This document shows, one piece after another, positions 16,303 to 25,858 of a stretch of DNA of 64,000 nt (within the stretch, counting starts at the first letter, position 1; each line of letters opens with the position of its first letter). The DNA is from a virus. The notes beneath the pieces are model-generated. The model made no database searches. It saw nothing but the letters and a program-made list of their open reading frames with translations, and was not told where the DNA came from. Both the position numbers and the translations under genes were made by a program. The stretch is from positions 1 to 64,000 of the IMG/VR virus record IMGVR_UViG_3300007735_000780; one strand, given 5' to 3'.

Positions 16303-19300
16303 TATCTTGAAATATATACTATGTATTCATTAGTTGCTGGAGGTAAAGAAAATATTACTGTTACTTGATTGTCAGATGTTCTTTGAACTGTAGGATAAAC
16401 TGTATCATATGGAGCACTTCCTGACATAACTGTAACGTGTACTAAACGTGTTCCTAAATTATGATTTACAGGAATACTAGTAGCACTATCATTACCAATT
16501 GATTGAGAATACCAGAAATTAATATATGAAAGTTTACCTGTACTTTCATCAATCATTACAGAACTTGTAGGTATAAGGTTTTCTTGTAAATTTGCAAATC
16601 TTACTTCAGTAGTATTTGAACCAGAAACAACTAAACTACCTGTTAAAGTAACAATATTTGTACTTTTTACAAATGTAAAGTTTCCACTGCCACTAAAAGT
16701 ATTACTATCATTAAACTGAATAGTAGTATTTGCACCACCAGGTGTTCCACTTCCTCCTCCAATTGCACTTGAGGCAGTAGTAAATAACTGTCCATTATTG
16801 TCTAATAATACTACCTTAGTAGCAGTGTTTGAATCTGTTAGATTTGGAAATCCAACTGAACCTGATACTTGAAAATTATAAGTTGGATTTATAACATTAA
16901 TACCAACTTTACCACCAGATGAACCTGTAAATGCTGAGGTGAGATTTGGATTATTAGGATCATACAATCCTGAACCGAATATAAGGCCACCAATATTTAA
17001 ACGATTATTACTACCTGAAGGGGTTGAAACAGTATTGCCTATAACAATGCTACCTGAGCCTAATGTGCCTCCATCAGCTGTTGTAAAACCGGCTTTATAT
17101 CCTATAGCTGTAGAATAACTAGCATTTGAAGAATCTTTCGCTGTATTGAATCCTATAGCTATAGTGTTTAAAGATTGAGTTATATTCAATCCAGCTTGAT
17201 TACCTAAAAATATATTATAACTCCCAGAAGTATTTTTACCAGAGGCTTTACCTATATTAATTGAGAAATCATTATTATATCCTCCAAATCCAGCTTCACT
17301 TCCTAAAAATATTGCTTCTTTAGTATTAGTGTTATTTTGTCCTGAACCTGTACCAAACCAAATATCAAATGTATTTTCTCCTTGAGAATCAGGTGTTCCA
17401 GCTAATGGTTGAACAGAAATTAAATCTTGCTGAGATGTTACTCTTATTGGATATGAAGAAGTTACTGATGTAGTAGCAAAAGAAGCACTTGTAGAACCAG
17501 ATGCATAAGATGCACTTAACACTGGGTTAGTGTTTGTAAATATTGAACCAGTAACATATGAAGCTGTTAATGCTAAAGATGATGTTAGTGAGTTTGAACT
17601 TGATAAAGCATATGATGCACTAGTAGAGCCTGAAGCATATGATGCACTTAATATACTATTAGAACCAAATGGTCCCCACACATTAGAAGCTGTTACAAAA
17701 GATGATGTTAATGCTAGTGATGATGTTGTTGCTCTAGAAGAACTTAAAGCAAAAGATGCACTTAAAGCAAGATTTGTACCTGTAAATATAGAACCAGTTA
17801 CATACGATGCCGTTCCTGCAAATTGGGATGCAGATGAACCTGTCCAAGCACTTGGAACAAAATCACCTCCACCACCTCCTCCAATTGCACTTGAAGCAGT
17901 GTAATATACTTGTCCTGTTGATGTGTTATATGTTAAAACATTTGATTGGGCAGTATCACTTAAACCTTGTAAAAATGTGTTTGAAGCACTTACTTCAAAA
18001 TGTGATCTTGATACAAATAAAACATTTCGTCTATTAGAATTATCAGTTCCATCTCCAATTATAAAGGCGCTTTGAGAAGTAGAAGATACATTAAACTGAC
18101 CAACTACAGTTTGATATGAACCTGAGGCGATACTATTCCATCCTTCTGCATGTGATGCAACTCCTACAGCTTGTGAAGCTGAACCTTCAGCATGAGAATA
18201 GTTACCTGAAGCTGTTGTGTTTCGTCCTTCAACATGTGAAGCAAAACCGAATGCTATAGATCCACTTCCTTCAGCATGAGAATAAGAACCGGAAGCTATA
18301 GAACCTAAACCTTCAGCATGTGAATAGTCACCTATAGATGTGGTATTTTGTCCTTCAGCATGTGAGTATAAACCTATAGCTATTGTATCTCTTCCTTCAA
18401 CGTGTGAGTAAGAACCTGCAGCTAATGTTGATCTGCCTTCAGCGTGTGATGCTCCACCTATTGCTACTGTATTAAGTCCTTCAGCATGTGCTCCATTAAC
18501 TAATACAGTTTGATCACCAGCCCAAGTTGTAGGAGAAGTATTTAAAATATAAGCAGAAGTAATAGTACTTGTTGGAGTAAAAAACAATTGAGTTGTAGTT
18601 GTAGCAACATTATACGACCTACTTGTGATTAAAGGTAAGGTATAAGCAATACTTGATGTATTATATATAATAGCATAATTTCCTACAGTAAATAAACTTG
18701 TTATGTTTCCATAAGAAGGCATAAATGAAGCAGTACCGTTAGAAATAGAAGCAGAATATGCTCTATTTGTTCCTGCTTGAGTTGTAAGACCTTCAACGTG
18801 AGAATATAATGTTAAATTAAAAGTTCTAGTTCCATTTCCTTCAGCATGAGAACCAGTACCTGAAGCTGTTGTATTAAAACCTTCAGCATGGGAAGCAAAA
18901 CCTGATGCTAATGAACTTGTTCCTTCAGCATGTGAATAAAGACCTGAAGCAGTAACACTGATTCCTTGTTCTAAACTTTGGGACAAATAATTATATACAA
19001 AATTAGAACTTCCACTAAAAGAACTTCCACTATTAAATTGAATAGATTTGTCAGAAGGAGCTGGTAAAGAATTTAAAGCATAAGAAGCTGTTAAGGCATA
19101 TGATGCACTAGTAGAGCCTGAGGCATATGATGCACTTAATATACTATTAGAACCAAATGGTCCCCACACATTAGAAGCTGTTACAAATGAAGCAGTTGAA
19201 GCAAAACTTGATGTTAAGTTTTGAATAGTAGCTATATCAATACGAGCATATCTAGCATCACCAGCTGCTGTGTCAAAACCATAAATCTGCTGCCATTGGC

Positions 19301-20075
19301 CTGTTTGTGTACTGCTTGTTATAAAAATAAAAGCATCACCGTTTTTATCAGCATTTCCTCCTGTTTCACCTGAAATTACAAACAGTGTTCCTGAAACTGG
19401 AGGATTAGGATAAGAAGGATCTATGTATGGGGAACTAGATGATAATGAAGATGATAATCCTGTAAATACACCTCCTAAATTTACTGTTACATTACCGTTT
19501 ATAGGAGTAATCCCGTTTACAGTGCGTAAACTGGCTGTTAAAAGTATTCCATTGTTGACTGTAATTCCTAAACCTTGAGGTATGTTTACAAAAGATGCTG
19601 TTAATGCTTGAGAAGCACTGTGAGCCCAACTTGCTGTTCCAAATAAACTACCAGTTAATGAACCTGTAAACGAACCTGTAATACCACTAAATCCACCACT
19701 GCTTCCTGACACTAATAAAGAACCAGTTATAACAGCATTACCATTAAATGGAAAAGCAGTTCCACCTCCGCTTCCAGTATCAACTGTTATCGGAAATGCA
19801 GAACCATCACCTTTTGTAAATGTTATAGTGTTTGAAGAGACAGATGCTGTTTTTAATAAAGAACCAGTATTTACACTTCCACCTCCACCTCCTCCTCCAA
19901 TTGCACTTGAAGCTGTATAGTATAGTTGACCAGATTCTGAGTTGTAGGTTAAAACATTTGCTTGAGAAGCAGTAGTTAAATTATTAAAATAAATTGAACT
20001 TGATATTACAGTTAAGTTACTACCTGTAACTTGTAATGATTTAAAACTACCAGATGAAGCGCGAAATGTAGGCAT
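16302..20075 (-). CDS. Giant tail fibre with YadA-like SHAEG beta-roll
   Basis: 1257 residues, the longest gene here. It has an N-terminal repetitive beta segment (Ser/Gly/Thr-rich, GGGGGG hinges, 'TGSLLVSGSSGG' type repeats), then a head of about ten 14-residue repeats of the form 'YSHAEGxxTxASGx', the left-handed beta-roll of YadA-type trimeric adhesins. A non-repeat domain of about 95 residues is inserted into the roll. After the roll come more Ala/Ser stalk repeats and a second roll-like stretch ('IGYKAGF'). The C-terminal domain reads 'NHLGTRLVHVTVMSGSAP...' and is shared with the fibre at 24691-25842. It is probably a trimeric long fibre. Parts are near-identical in DNA to the fibres at 20081-21994 and 29585-31054. 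Confidence 0.85.
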   Translation of the reverse strand: MPTFRASSGSFKSLQVTGSNLTVISSSIYFNNLTTASQANVLTYNSESGQLYYTASSAIGGGGGGGSVNTGSLLKTASVSSNTITFTKGDGSAFPITVDTGSGGGTAFPFNGNAVITGSLLVSGSSGGFSGITGSFTGSLTGSLFGTASWAHSASQALTASFVNIPQGLGITVNNGILLTASLRTVNGITPINGNVTVNLGGVFTGLSSSLSSSSPYIDPSYPNPPVSGTLFVISGETGGNADKNGDAFIFITSSTQTGQWQQIYGFDTAAGDARYARIDIATIQNLTSSFASTASFVTASNVWGPFGSNSILSASYASGSTSASYALTASYALNSLPAPSDKSIQFNSGSSFSGSSNFVYNYLSQSLEQGISVTASGLYSHAEGTSSLASGFASHAEGFNTTASGTGSHAEGNGTRTFNLTLYSHVEGLTTQAGTNRAYSASISNGTASFMPSYGNITSLFTVGNYAIIYNTSSIAYTLPLITSRSYNVATTTTQLFFTPTSTITSAYILNTSPTTWAGDQTVLVNGAHAEGLNTVAIGGASHAEGRSTLAAGSYSHVEGRDTIAIGLYSHAEGQNTTSIGDYSHAEGLGSIASGSYSHAEGSGSIAFGFASHVEGRNTTASGNYSHAEGSASQAVGVASHAEGWNSIASGSYQTVVGQFNVSSTSQSAFIIGDGTDNSNRRNVLFVSRSHFEVSASNTFLQGLSDTAQSNVLTYNTSTGQVYYTASSAIGGGGGGDFVPSAWTGSSASQFAGTASYVTGSIFTGTNLALSASFALSSSRATTSSLALTSSFVTASNVWGPFGSNSILSASYASGSTSASYALSSSNSLTSSLALTASYVTGSIFTNTNPVLSASYASGSTSASFATTSVTSSYPIRVTSQQDLISVQPLAGTPDSQGENTFDIWFGTGSGQNNTNTKEAIFLGSEAGFGGYNNDFSINIGKASGKNTSGSYNIFLGNQAGLNITQSLNTIAIGFNTAKDSSNASYSTAIGYKAGFTTADGGTLGSGSIVIGNTVSTPSGSNNRLNIGGLIFGSGLYDPNNPNLTSAFTGSSGGKVGINVINPTYNFQVSGSVGFPNLTDSNTATKVVLLDNNGQLFTTASSAIGGGSGTPGGANTTIQFNDSNTFSGSGNFTFVKSTNIVTLTGSLVVSGSNTTEVRFANLQENLIPTSSVMIDESTGKLSYINFWYSQSIGNDSATSIPVNHNLGTRLVHVTVMSGSAPYDTVYPTVQRTSDNQVTVIFSLPPATNEYIVYISR
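17900..18010. repeat. Fibre repeat block A, copy 1
   Basis: Near-identical to 21030-21140 in the neighbouring fibre gene. It encodes the 'FLQGLSDTAQSNVLTYN' and 'VSASNTF' region. Confidence 0.8.
18400..18960. repeat. Fibre repeat block B, copy 1 (inserted domain and flanking SHAEG repeats)
   Basis: Closely matches 30403-30960, about 12 kb away, with only scattered substitutions over some 550 bases. It encodes the non-repeat domain between two SHAEG runs. Confidence 0.85.
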
Positions 20076-20080
20076 GTATT

Positions 20081-21994
20081 TTAACTATTAAATTGCATTG
20101 CTATCCAATAAACAGGGCCTGATAATGCTACAGAACTATTTGTATTAATTACAAAAGAAGCACTTTCTTTACTTTGAATAGTCCAACTTCTAGCATCTTC
20201 TCCTGTTACTGTTATAGCATAATTGTTATTAGGAAATTGAGGTGAAAAAAATATTTGATTAGATATATAATCTCCTCCTCCAGCAGGAACAAAGTTAGCT
20301 ACTGAAGCTGAACTTGCTCTCATATTTGTAGTAAATGAAGCTGTAGCAGCATATGAAGCTGAAGTTACAGTACCAACTACATTAGATGCTGTTACATATG
20401 ATGCTGTTAATGCATTTGTAACTATTAAAGAACTTGATACTGCATAAGATAATTTTCCTGTTGAAGAATTATATGCTAAAATATTAGGTTGATTATCGTT
20501 GCTTAAACTTTTAAAGTAAGTATTTGGAGCATCTGCTTCAAAATGTGATTGAGAAACAAATAAGACGTTGTGACGAGCATTATTATTAGTACCATCTCCA
20601 ATTATAAAGGCGCTTTGAGAAGTAGAAGATACATTAAACTGACCAACTACTGATTGGAATGAACCTGAAGCAATAGTGTATCCTCCTAAAGCTATAGAAT
20701 AATCACCTGAAGCAGTTGTTTTAATACCTTTAGCATGTGAAGCATAACCTGAAGCAACTGTTTCTCTTCCTTCAGCATGTGAATAATCACCTGAAGCTGT
20801 AGTTCTATAACCTTCAGCATGAGAAGCAGTACCTGATGCTAATGATGATGAACCTTCAGCATGAGAATAAAATCCAAAAGCAGTTACACCATTTCCTTGT
20901 TGTAAACTTTGAGAAGTGTATATGAATTTAAATGAAGAATCTGCTCCAAAACTACTTCCAGAATTGTATTGAATGTATGTGTCTGAAGGAGCTGGAGGAG
21001 TTGCTCCACCAACATTGTCTGAAGCAGTGTAATATACTTGTCCTGTTGTAGGATTATAAGTTAAAACATTTGATTGGGCAGTATCACTTAAACCCTGTAA
21101 AAATGTGTTTGAAGCACTTACTTCAAAATGGGATTTTGATACGAATAAGACATTATGACGATTACTACTGTTAGTACCATCACCAATTATAAAAGCACTT
21201 TGAGACGTGTTAGCAACATTCCATTGACCAATTACTGATTGGAATGAACCTGAAGCAATAGTGTATCCTCCTAAAGCTATAGAATAATCACCTGAAGCAG
21301 TTGTTTTAATACCTTTAGCATGAGAATATTCACCTGAAGCAAGAGTTTGTCGTCCTTCAGCATGTGAATAATCACCTGAAGCAACTGTTTCTCTTCCTTC
21401 AGCATGAGAAGCAGTACCGGATGCTAATGTTTGGTATCCTTCAGCATGTGAATAATCACCTGAAGCTGTTGTTAAGTATCCTTCTGCATGAGAAAAAGAA
21501 CCTGATGCTAATGAACTTGTTCCTTCAGCATGTGAATAATCACCTAAAGCGGTTGTTAATCTTCCTTCAGCGTGTGAATAACCACCTAAAGCAATTACAC
21601 CAAATCCTTGTTGTAAACTTTGAGAAGTGTATATGAATCTAAATGAAGAATCTGCTCCAAAATCACTTCCAGAATTGTATTGAATAAATGTATTTGAAGG
21701 GGCAGGTAATCTTCCTATTGAACCCGTATTAACATAATAAACTTGTCCTGTTGTAGAATTATATGATAAAACATTGGTTTGAGCAACATTTGTTATAGTA
21801 AGTAATGATAATCCTGAACCTGTAAGATTTGTATTACTAGCATCAAATGATGATCCTGTAACTTGTATTACTCCTGTACCGTCTGAACTTGATAATGTTT
21901 GGGCTAAGTATAAAAGGTCACCATCCATTTCTGCAATGGTAAGCTTAGATCCTTTAACTTCTCTTAGTATTAATGAAGAATTAGGTGAGGGCAT
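20081..21994 (-). CDS. Tail fibre with two YadA-like SHAEG beta-rolls
   Basis: 637 residues. After an N-terminal segment ('LILREVKGSKLTIAEMDGDL', a common phage-fibre attachment module), two units follow, each of SHAEG repeats, then 'GDYSIALGGYTIASGSFQSV', 'NTSQSAFIIGDGT' and 'NVLFVSKSHFEVSASN'. The two units are clearly an internal duplication at the DNA level. The C-terminal 90 residues differ ('YAITVTGEDARSWTIQSKES', ending 'SGPVYWIAMQFNS') and may form the tip. It opens a transcription unit with its own promoter element, with the giant fibre gene five bases downstream. Confidence 0.85.
   Translation of the reverse strand: MPSPNSSLILREVKGSKLTIAEMDGDLLYLAQTLSSSDGTGVIQVTGSSFDASNTNLTGSGLSLLTITNVAQTNVLSYNSTTGQVYYVNTGSIGRLPAPSNTFIQYNSGSDFGADSSFRFIYTSQSLQQGFGVIALGGYSHAEGRLTTALGDYSHAEGTSSLASGSFSHAEGYLTTASGDYSHAEGYQTLASGTASHAEGRETVASGDYSHAEGRQTLASGEYSHAKGIKTTASGDYSIALGGYTIASGSFQSVIGQWNVANTSQSAFIIGDGTNSSNRHNVLFVSKSHFEVSASNTFLQGLSDTAQSNVLTYNPTTGQVYYTASDNVGGATPPAPSDTYIQYNSGSSFGADSSFKFIYTSQSLQQGNGVTAFGFYSHAEGSSSLASGTASHAEGYRTTASGDYSHAEGRETVASGYASHAKGIKTTASGDYSIALGGYTIASGSFQSVVGQFNVSSTSQSAFIIGDGTNNNARHNVLFVSQSHFEADAPNTYFKSLSNDNQPNILAYNSSTGKLSYAVSSSLIVTNALTASYVTASNVVGTVTSASYAATASFTTNMRASSASVANFVPAGGGDYISNQIFFSPQFPNNNYAITVTGEDARSWTIQSKESASFVINTNSSVALSGPVYWIAMQFNS
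21030..21140. repeat. Fibre repeat block A, copy 2
   Basis: Near-identical partner of 17900-18010. Confidence 0.8.
21240..21600. repeat. 42-base coding repeats (SHAEG array)
   Basis: Tandem 42-base units encoding 14-residue 'YSHAEGxxTxASGD' repeats. The constant part reads cttcagcatgtgaataa on the plus strand. Similar arrays lie at 18125-18500, 20690-20890, 29840-30420 and 34330-34760. Confidence 0.9.
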
Positions 21995-22007
21995 GTGTTG
22001 ATTTTTA

Positions 22008-22017
22008 TTATAAATAT
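22008..22017 (-). promoter_or_regulatory. Candidate late promoter element
   Basis: Exact ATATTTATAA on the sense strand, 13 bases before the fibre start at 21994. Confidence 0.5.
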
Positions 22018-22053
22018 GTTATAGAATCAGAGTGATCCTATTAATGTTTATAA

Positions 22054-22257
22054 CTATACAGAAGGAAAGTCTGGTGGGATTTTTCCTAAAGGACGATAAA
22101 AAATATCTTCAGTAGACTCATACCAATCACCAATTCCTGCTACAAATTCAGTGTCTTGTTTTAAGTAGTCGTGTGGGAAAGGATATGTGTATGGAGTTGT
22201 TCCATCCCATTCTATGTTATCAATTACATAATTATCTTTTATTACAAACCATTTCAT
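22054..22257 (-). CDS. Small fibre-region protein, possible fibre assembly factor
   Basis: 67 residues, starting MKWFVIKDNYVIDNIEWDG, then 'YTYPFPHDYLKQDTEF' and 'GDWYESTEDIFYRPLG'. The 'I-x-W-D-G ... P-x-G-D-W-Y' layout is like short phage proteins that accompany tail fibre genes and contain one fibre-assembly-type module. It is the last gene of the unit 25842-22054, directly after a glycine-rich adhesin. A chaperone or capping role for that adhesin is a guess from position. Confidence 0.7.
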   Translation of the reverse strand: MKWFVIKDNYVIDNIEWDGTTPYTYPFPHDYLKQDTEFVAGIGDWYESTEDIFYRPLGKIPPDFPSV

Positions 22258-22268
22258 ATATTTTTATT

Positions 22269-23378
22269 TTAATAGTATTCTAATATTGCTAAATAACCTG
22301 CTCCTCCGTTTCCTCCATTGCCTCCATTTGAACCTGATCTGGCACCTCCTCCACCACCTCCACCTGCTCCAAAAAATCCTCCATCACCTCCTCTTCCTCC
22401 TCCTACTGTTCCAGCAGCATTGCCTCCTCCAGCTCCATGTCCTCCCATTCCAAAACCATAACTAGAAGTAATTGTAGCACTTCCTGAAAATGAAAGTAAT
22501 GATACTGCAGTAACAATATTACTACCACCATTACTGCCTGAATTAGCAGGGGCACTACCTCCTGTACCTGGAGAGCCTGAAGTGAATAAAGTTCCATCAA
22601 TTAAGTATATTCCTGATCCTGATGCTCCGTTAATTAATCCTCCAGCAGCAGTTATTCCACCACCAGCACCTCCTCCTCCAGTTCCTCTAAATCCTGTTCT
22701 AGCATGGTATATGGTATAAGTAGTACCAGGATTGGGAGTTGCAACTTGAGGACTATTAGTAGCATATCTTCCTCCTCCATTTCCTATTAAACGAAATGGT
22801 AAAGTATTTAAAAGAGTAGCAGAAACAGAATTACTTCCTCCAGCAGCAGTTCCTCCACCTAATGCTCCACCACCTCCACCGCCTCCTCCTCCAGCAGTAA
22901 TCAATGTTACTGAAGCACTAACAAGAGAAGTTGCACCACCATTAGAACCACCTGTTCCTGAATTAATAGTTGTGGTTCTACCTGCTCCTCCGTTAGTAGA
23001 AGTTGCTACAGTAACAGTATATGTACCTGCCGAAATAGAAGTTGCATCATAAAACACAACAGAAATTTGCCCACCAGCACCACCTGCTCCTCCTCCTACA
23101 GCATTAGTTACAGCATCTCTTGCACCACCACCACCTCCTCCTCCTGCACCTACAGCTGCTATTTTAACATATTTAACATTTGCAGGTTTAGTCCAAGTAC
23201 CACTACTAGTGTATTCTTGTAGTATAAAATATCCTTTTGATTCAGTTAAATTATATTCAGTACCGGTAGTGTTTTTAAAAAAAATACTGCTTCCACTAGC
23301 ATATAATAATCCTCCTGTACTAGGAGTAGCAGGAGCAGATTGTGTAACTTGATAAATTGTATTTAAAAACTTAGGCAT
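22269..23378 (-). CDS. Glycine-rich tail adhesin, paralogue 3
   Basis: 369 residues with the shared plan: an N-terminal module of about 50 residues ('SIFFKNTTGTEYNLTE'), 'SGTWTKPANVKYVKIAAVGAGG', glycine blocks (AGGGGGGGA, GGGGGGGGAL, GTGGGGAGGG, GAGGGGGGGA) and a closing 'GGAGYLAILEYY'. The loops are Thr/Ala-rich and differ from the other three paralogues. Low-complexity GGX codons on this strand create spurious open frames in other phases here (for example 22403-22600), which I do not regard as genes. Confidence 0.8.
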   Translation of the reverse strand: MPKFLNTIYQVTQSAPATPSTGGLLYASGSSIFFKNTTGTEYNLTESKGYFILQEYTSSGTWTKPANVKYVKIAAVGAGGGGGGGARDAVTNAVGGGAGGAGGQISVVFYDATSISAGTYTVTVATSTNGGAGRTTTINSGTGGSNGGATSLVSASVTLITAGGGGGGGGGALGGGTAAGGSNSVSATLLNTLPFRLIGNGGGRYATNSPQVATPNPGTTYTIYHARTGFRGTGGGGAGGGITAAGGLINGASGSGIYLIDGTLFTSGSPGTGGSAPANSGSNGGSNIVTAVSLLSFSGSATITSSYGFGMGGHGAGGGNAAGTVGGGRGGDGGFFGAGGGGGGGARSGSNGGNGGNGGAGYLAILEYY

Positions 23379-23383
23379 ATTGT

Positions 23384-24535
23384 TTAATAAAATTCAGTAA
23401 TAATACATAAACCTGAAGAACCAGATCCTCCGTTTCCTCCTCGATGGGCAGCATTTCCTGAAAGCATTTGACCACCTCCACCACCACCCGCTCCATAAAG
23501 TCCACCATTACTGCCACTTCCTGCATTAGTATTAAGACTACCAGTAGTAAAACCACCACCGTGTCCCCCTCCTCCTAATCCATAAGTTGTTGTACTTCCA
23601 GAAAATTGTAGAAGAGTGGTTATCATGTTATTTGTTGGTGTTGTTGCATTTTGACCACTAGAACCACTACCTGGGAATCCTCCATTTGTTATTAATGTAG
23701 TAAATTGATACCCATTTGATCCACGAGACCCAGAATGGATACCACCTGTATTTCCTCCTCCGTACCCTCCGCCTCCTCCTCCTCTTCCTTTTGGAATATT
23801 AGTTAAAACACCTCCAGCTGCTCTACCTTCATCTATAGTAAGAGCAGCATTATCAAAAATAACAAAAGCAGGAGATGAATAAGCTGGGCCTATAGCAGTA
23901 GCATCTAATGTTCCTGCATTACATCCGTTTATAGAATATGGATACCCTGCAGGAGTACACAACAGTGCTTGTCCTCCAGAAGTTTGACTACTTATTGAAA
24001 ATCCTCCAGCAACTCCTCCCGCTCCTCCTCTTGCTATTACTAAAGTATCAAAAGAAGAAGTCCCTCCAGTTATTCCAACGTTTCCAGTACTAGTTGTACT
24101 ACCTGCTCCTCCTGCACCTCCAGCTCCTACTACAATTGTGTAACTGCTGCTTACTAATGTACCAGCATCAAATGTTACCCAAACTATTGCTCCTCCTCCA
24201 CCTCCAGCTCCCCCAGTAGATACAGCACCACCAGATCTCATTCCTCCTCCTCCACCTCCACCTGCACCAACACAACACACTTCAATAAATTTTAAACCAA
24301 CTGGTTTATTCCAAGTATATGTTTGTGTTGTTCCATCTCCTATAGCTGAGCCAGTGTAATAAAGAATGTTTATACGACCACGACCTGGGGTTGAAATATC
24401 AACTTCTGTACCTGATGAATTCTTAAAAAAGAATTTATTACTTCCACTAGCATATACAACTCCAAAACCTGAATTGGGGGTTCCTGGAGCAGATCCTGTA
24501 GTTGATAACTGTAAACTTTTTAATATTTGACTCAT
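23384..24535 (-). CDS. Glycine-rich tail adhesin, paralogue 4
   Basis: 383 residues with the same architecture. The N-terminal module ends 'KFFFKNSSGTEVDIST' (residues about 30-47), followed by 'TQTYTWNKPVGLKFIEVCCV' and glycine blocks including GAGGGGGGG, GRGGGGGGYGGG and GLGGGGHGGG, and it ends 'GSGSSGLCIITEFY', almost the same ending as paralogue 2. Paralogues 2 and 4 are therefore the closest pair, and both are preceded by the small 54/48-residue protein gene. It starts nine bases after that small gene. Confidence 0.8.
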   Translation of the reverse strand: MSQILKSLQLSTTGSAPGTPNSGFGVVYASGSNKFFFKNSSGTEVDISTPGRGRINILYYTGSAIGDGTTQTYTWNKPVGLKFIEVCCVGAGGGGGGGMRSGGAVSTGGAGGGGGAIVWVTFDAGTLVSSSYTIVVGAGGAGGAGSTTSTGNVGITGGTSSFDTLVIARGGAGGVAGGFSISSQTSGGQALLCTPAGYPYSINGCNAGTLDATAIGPAYSSPAFVIFDNAALTIDEGRAAGGVLTNIPKGRGGGGGGYGGGNTGGIHSGSRGSNGYQFTTLITNGGFPGSGSSGQNATTPTNNMITTLLQFSGSTTTYGLGGGGHGGGFTTGSLNTNAGSGSNGGLYGAGGGGGGQMLSGNAAHRGGNGGSGSSGLCIITEFY

Positions 24536-24544
24536 AACAGTTTT

Positions 24545-24691
24545 TTATGGTGTTAGTTTTGCTTGTGTTCCATCAGAAAATTTTACATATATAAATCCAT
24601 CTGTATTCATATATAAAGTAACAAATCCACTGTCAGGTGTTTCTATTGACCCAGTAGCAACAAATTGTATTTCTGTTAAAAACTGTGACAT
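24545..24691 (-). CDS. Small fibre-linked protein, 48 residues
   Basis: Starts at ATG 24691, overlapping the upstream fibre stop by one base (TAATG). It reads MSQFLTEIQFVATGSIETP, then 'SGFVTLYMNTDGFIYV' and 'DGTQAKLTP'. It is a paralogue of 16138-16302 and holds the same position between a fibre gene and a glycine-rich adhesin, so the trio fibre / small protein / adhesin occurs twice in this window. Confidence 0.75.
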   Translation of the reverse strand: MSQFLTEIQFVATGSIETPDSGFVTLYMNTDGFIYVKFSDGTQAKLTP

Positions 24692-25842
24692 TATTGTGAA
24701 ATGTAAACTATATATTGATTTGAAGTGGGTGGATTAGCAAATATAATACTTGCTGTATTAGCATTTATTCTTCTAATATCTGGGTAAACTGTTTCACCAT
24801 TTGAACTACTTTCATAAACTGTAATATGAAGATTTCTTGTATTAAAACCATGATTGATGTTAAATGATGATGATACACCGTTTCCTATAATAGAGGAAGT
24901 TGAAGTATAAGGATATGTTGAAGCAAATGATGCTGTTGTTGCAAATGATGCTGTAGGAACAGTAGAACCTGAAGGAACAGTTAAATTAGCATTATTAAAA
25001 GTTATATTACCATTATCAAAACTGATACTAGCAGATACTGAACCACTTACAATATGAATTGAGTTGTTTCCTACATATAATTTACTCCATGCTTTAGTTG
25101 GTGATCCTAAATTATAAGAAGAAGTATTACTGGTGTATGGTCCTCCAGGAGTAACATCTCCCATAATTTCTGTAGAACCCGTTACAACTAAAGAACCAGT
25201 AATTACAGCACTTCCTGTATATGGGAAAGTTAGTTTAGCAATTTCGTTTGAAGCAGTAGTATATAAAAACCCGTTTCCATCTATACCAAGAACACTTACT
25301 ATTGGGTTTTCACCTATACTAGGAAGAGACATATATGAAGGATTACTCCAGTCTAGGTGAGCTGTTGTTCCATCATTAGCATAAAGTATTCTATTTTCCC
25401 AATCAATAGAAAATTCATCTGCATTTGAAGACTGTAGTAATCTATTACCCCAGTCTAATGGAGTTTGACTTCCATTTTTTAAAAAAAAACTACCCCATTC
25501 TACAGTAGAATTACCTGCACTTTTTAATTGTTCAGCATTCCAATCAACAGTTATATCACCATTAGTATTATACAAAGCACGATTAGTATCATCAACTATG
25601 ATAGCAGGAGTAGAAATTATACTAGGACCTTGTCCATGTATAGAAAAAACACCAGAAACAATTAATGATCCTGATATTTCTGCACTTCCGGTGTATGGAA
25701 AAGGAAATGTTTTTACAGCATTTCCTGATCCGCTACCATAAAACATTTTACCTGTTACGGTGTTAATAGCCAATTCTCCTTGTAATAAGGAGGCAGGGGT
25801 TGAATTTGAACCTGTACTATTTTTTATTATTATTGTAGCCAT
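24691..25842 (-). CDS. Tail fibre protein
   Basis: 383 residues. It starts 'TIIIKNSTGSNSTPASLLQGELAIN', a widespread phage-fibre N-terminal module for virion attachment. A middle Ser/Gly-rich shaft carries 'GSLIVSG'-type repeats and 'DWENRILYANDGTTAHLDW'. The C-terminal domain 'NHGFNTRNLHITVYESSSNGETVYPDI ... YIVYIS' is shared with the giant fibre. The central DNA (25150-25440) is nearly identical to 35755-36040 in another fibre. The promoter element is only six bases upstream, so its mRNA would be almost leaderless. Confidence 0.8.
   Translation of the reverse strand: MATIIIKNSTGSNSTPASLLQGELAINTVTGKMFYGSGSGNAVKTFPFPYTGSAEISGSLIVSGVFSIHGQGPSIISTPAIIVDDTNRALYNTNGDITVDWNAEQLKSAGNSTVEWGSFFLKNGSQTPLDWGNRLLQSSNADEFSIDWENRILYANDGTTAHLDWSNPSYMSLPSIGENPIVSVLGIDGNGFLYTTASNEIAKLTFPYTGSAVITGSLVVTGSTEIMGDVTPGGPYTSNTSSYNLGSPTKAWSKLYVGNNSIHIVSGSVSASISFDNGNITFNNANLTVPSGSTVPTASFATTASFASTYPYTSTSSIIGNGVSSSFNINHGFNTRNLHITVYESSSNGETVYPDIRRINANTASIIFANPPTSNQYIVYISQ
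25150..25440. repeat. Fibre repeat block C, copy 1
   Basis: Near-identical to 35755-36040. It covers the coding region for 'SIDWENRILYANDGTTAHLD' and its flanks. Confidence 0.85.
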
Positions 25843-25848
25843 TATCTT

Positions 25849-25858
25849 TTATAAATAT
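25849..25858 (-). promoter_or_regulatory. Candidate late promoter element
   Basis: Exact ATATTTATAA on the sense strand, only 6 bases before the fibre start at 25842. Confidence 0.45.

Noticed and set aside
22403-23559. Extra minus-strand frames 22403-22600 and 23371-23559 within the glycine-rich adhesins
   Set aside because: They are phase-shifted readings of glycine codon runs (Leu/Val/Met-rich) with no homology. Frames 33859-34101 and 38872-39081 are rejected for the same kind of reason.
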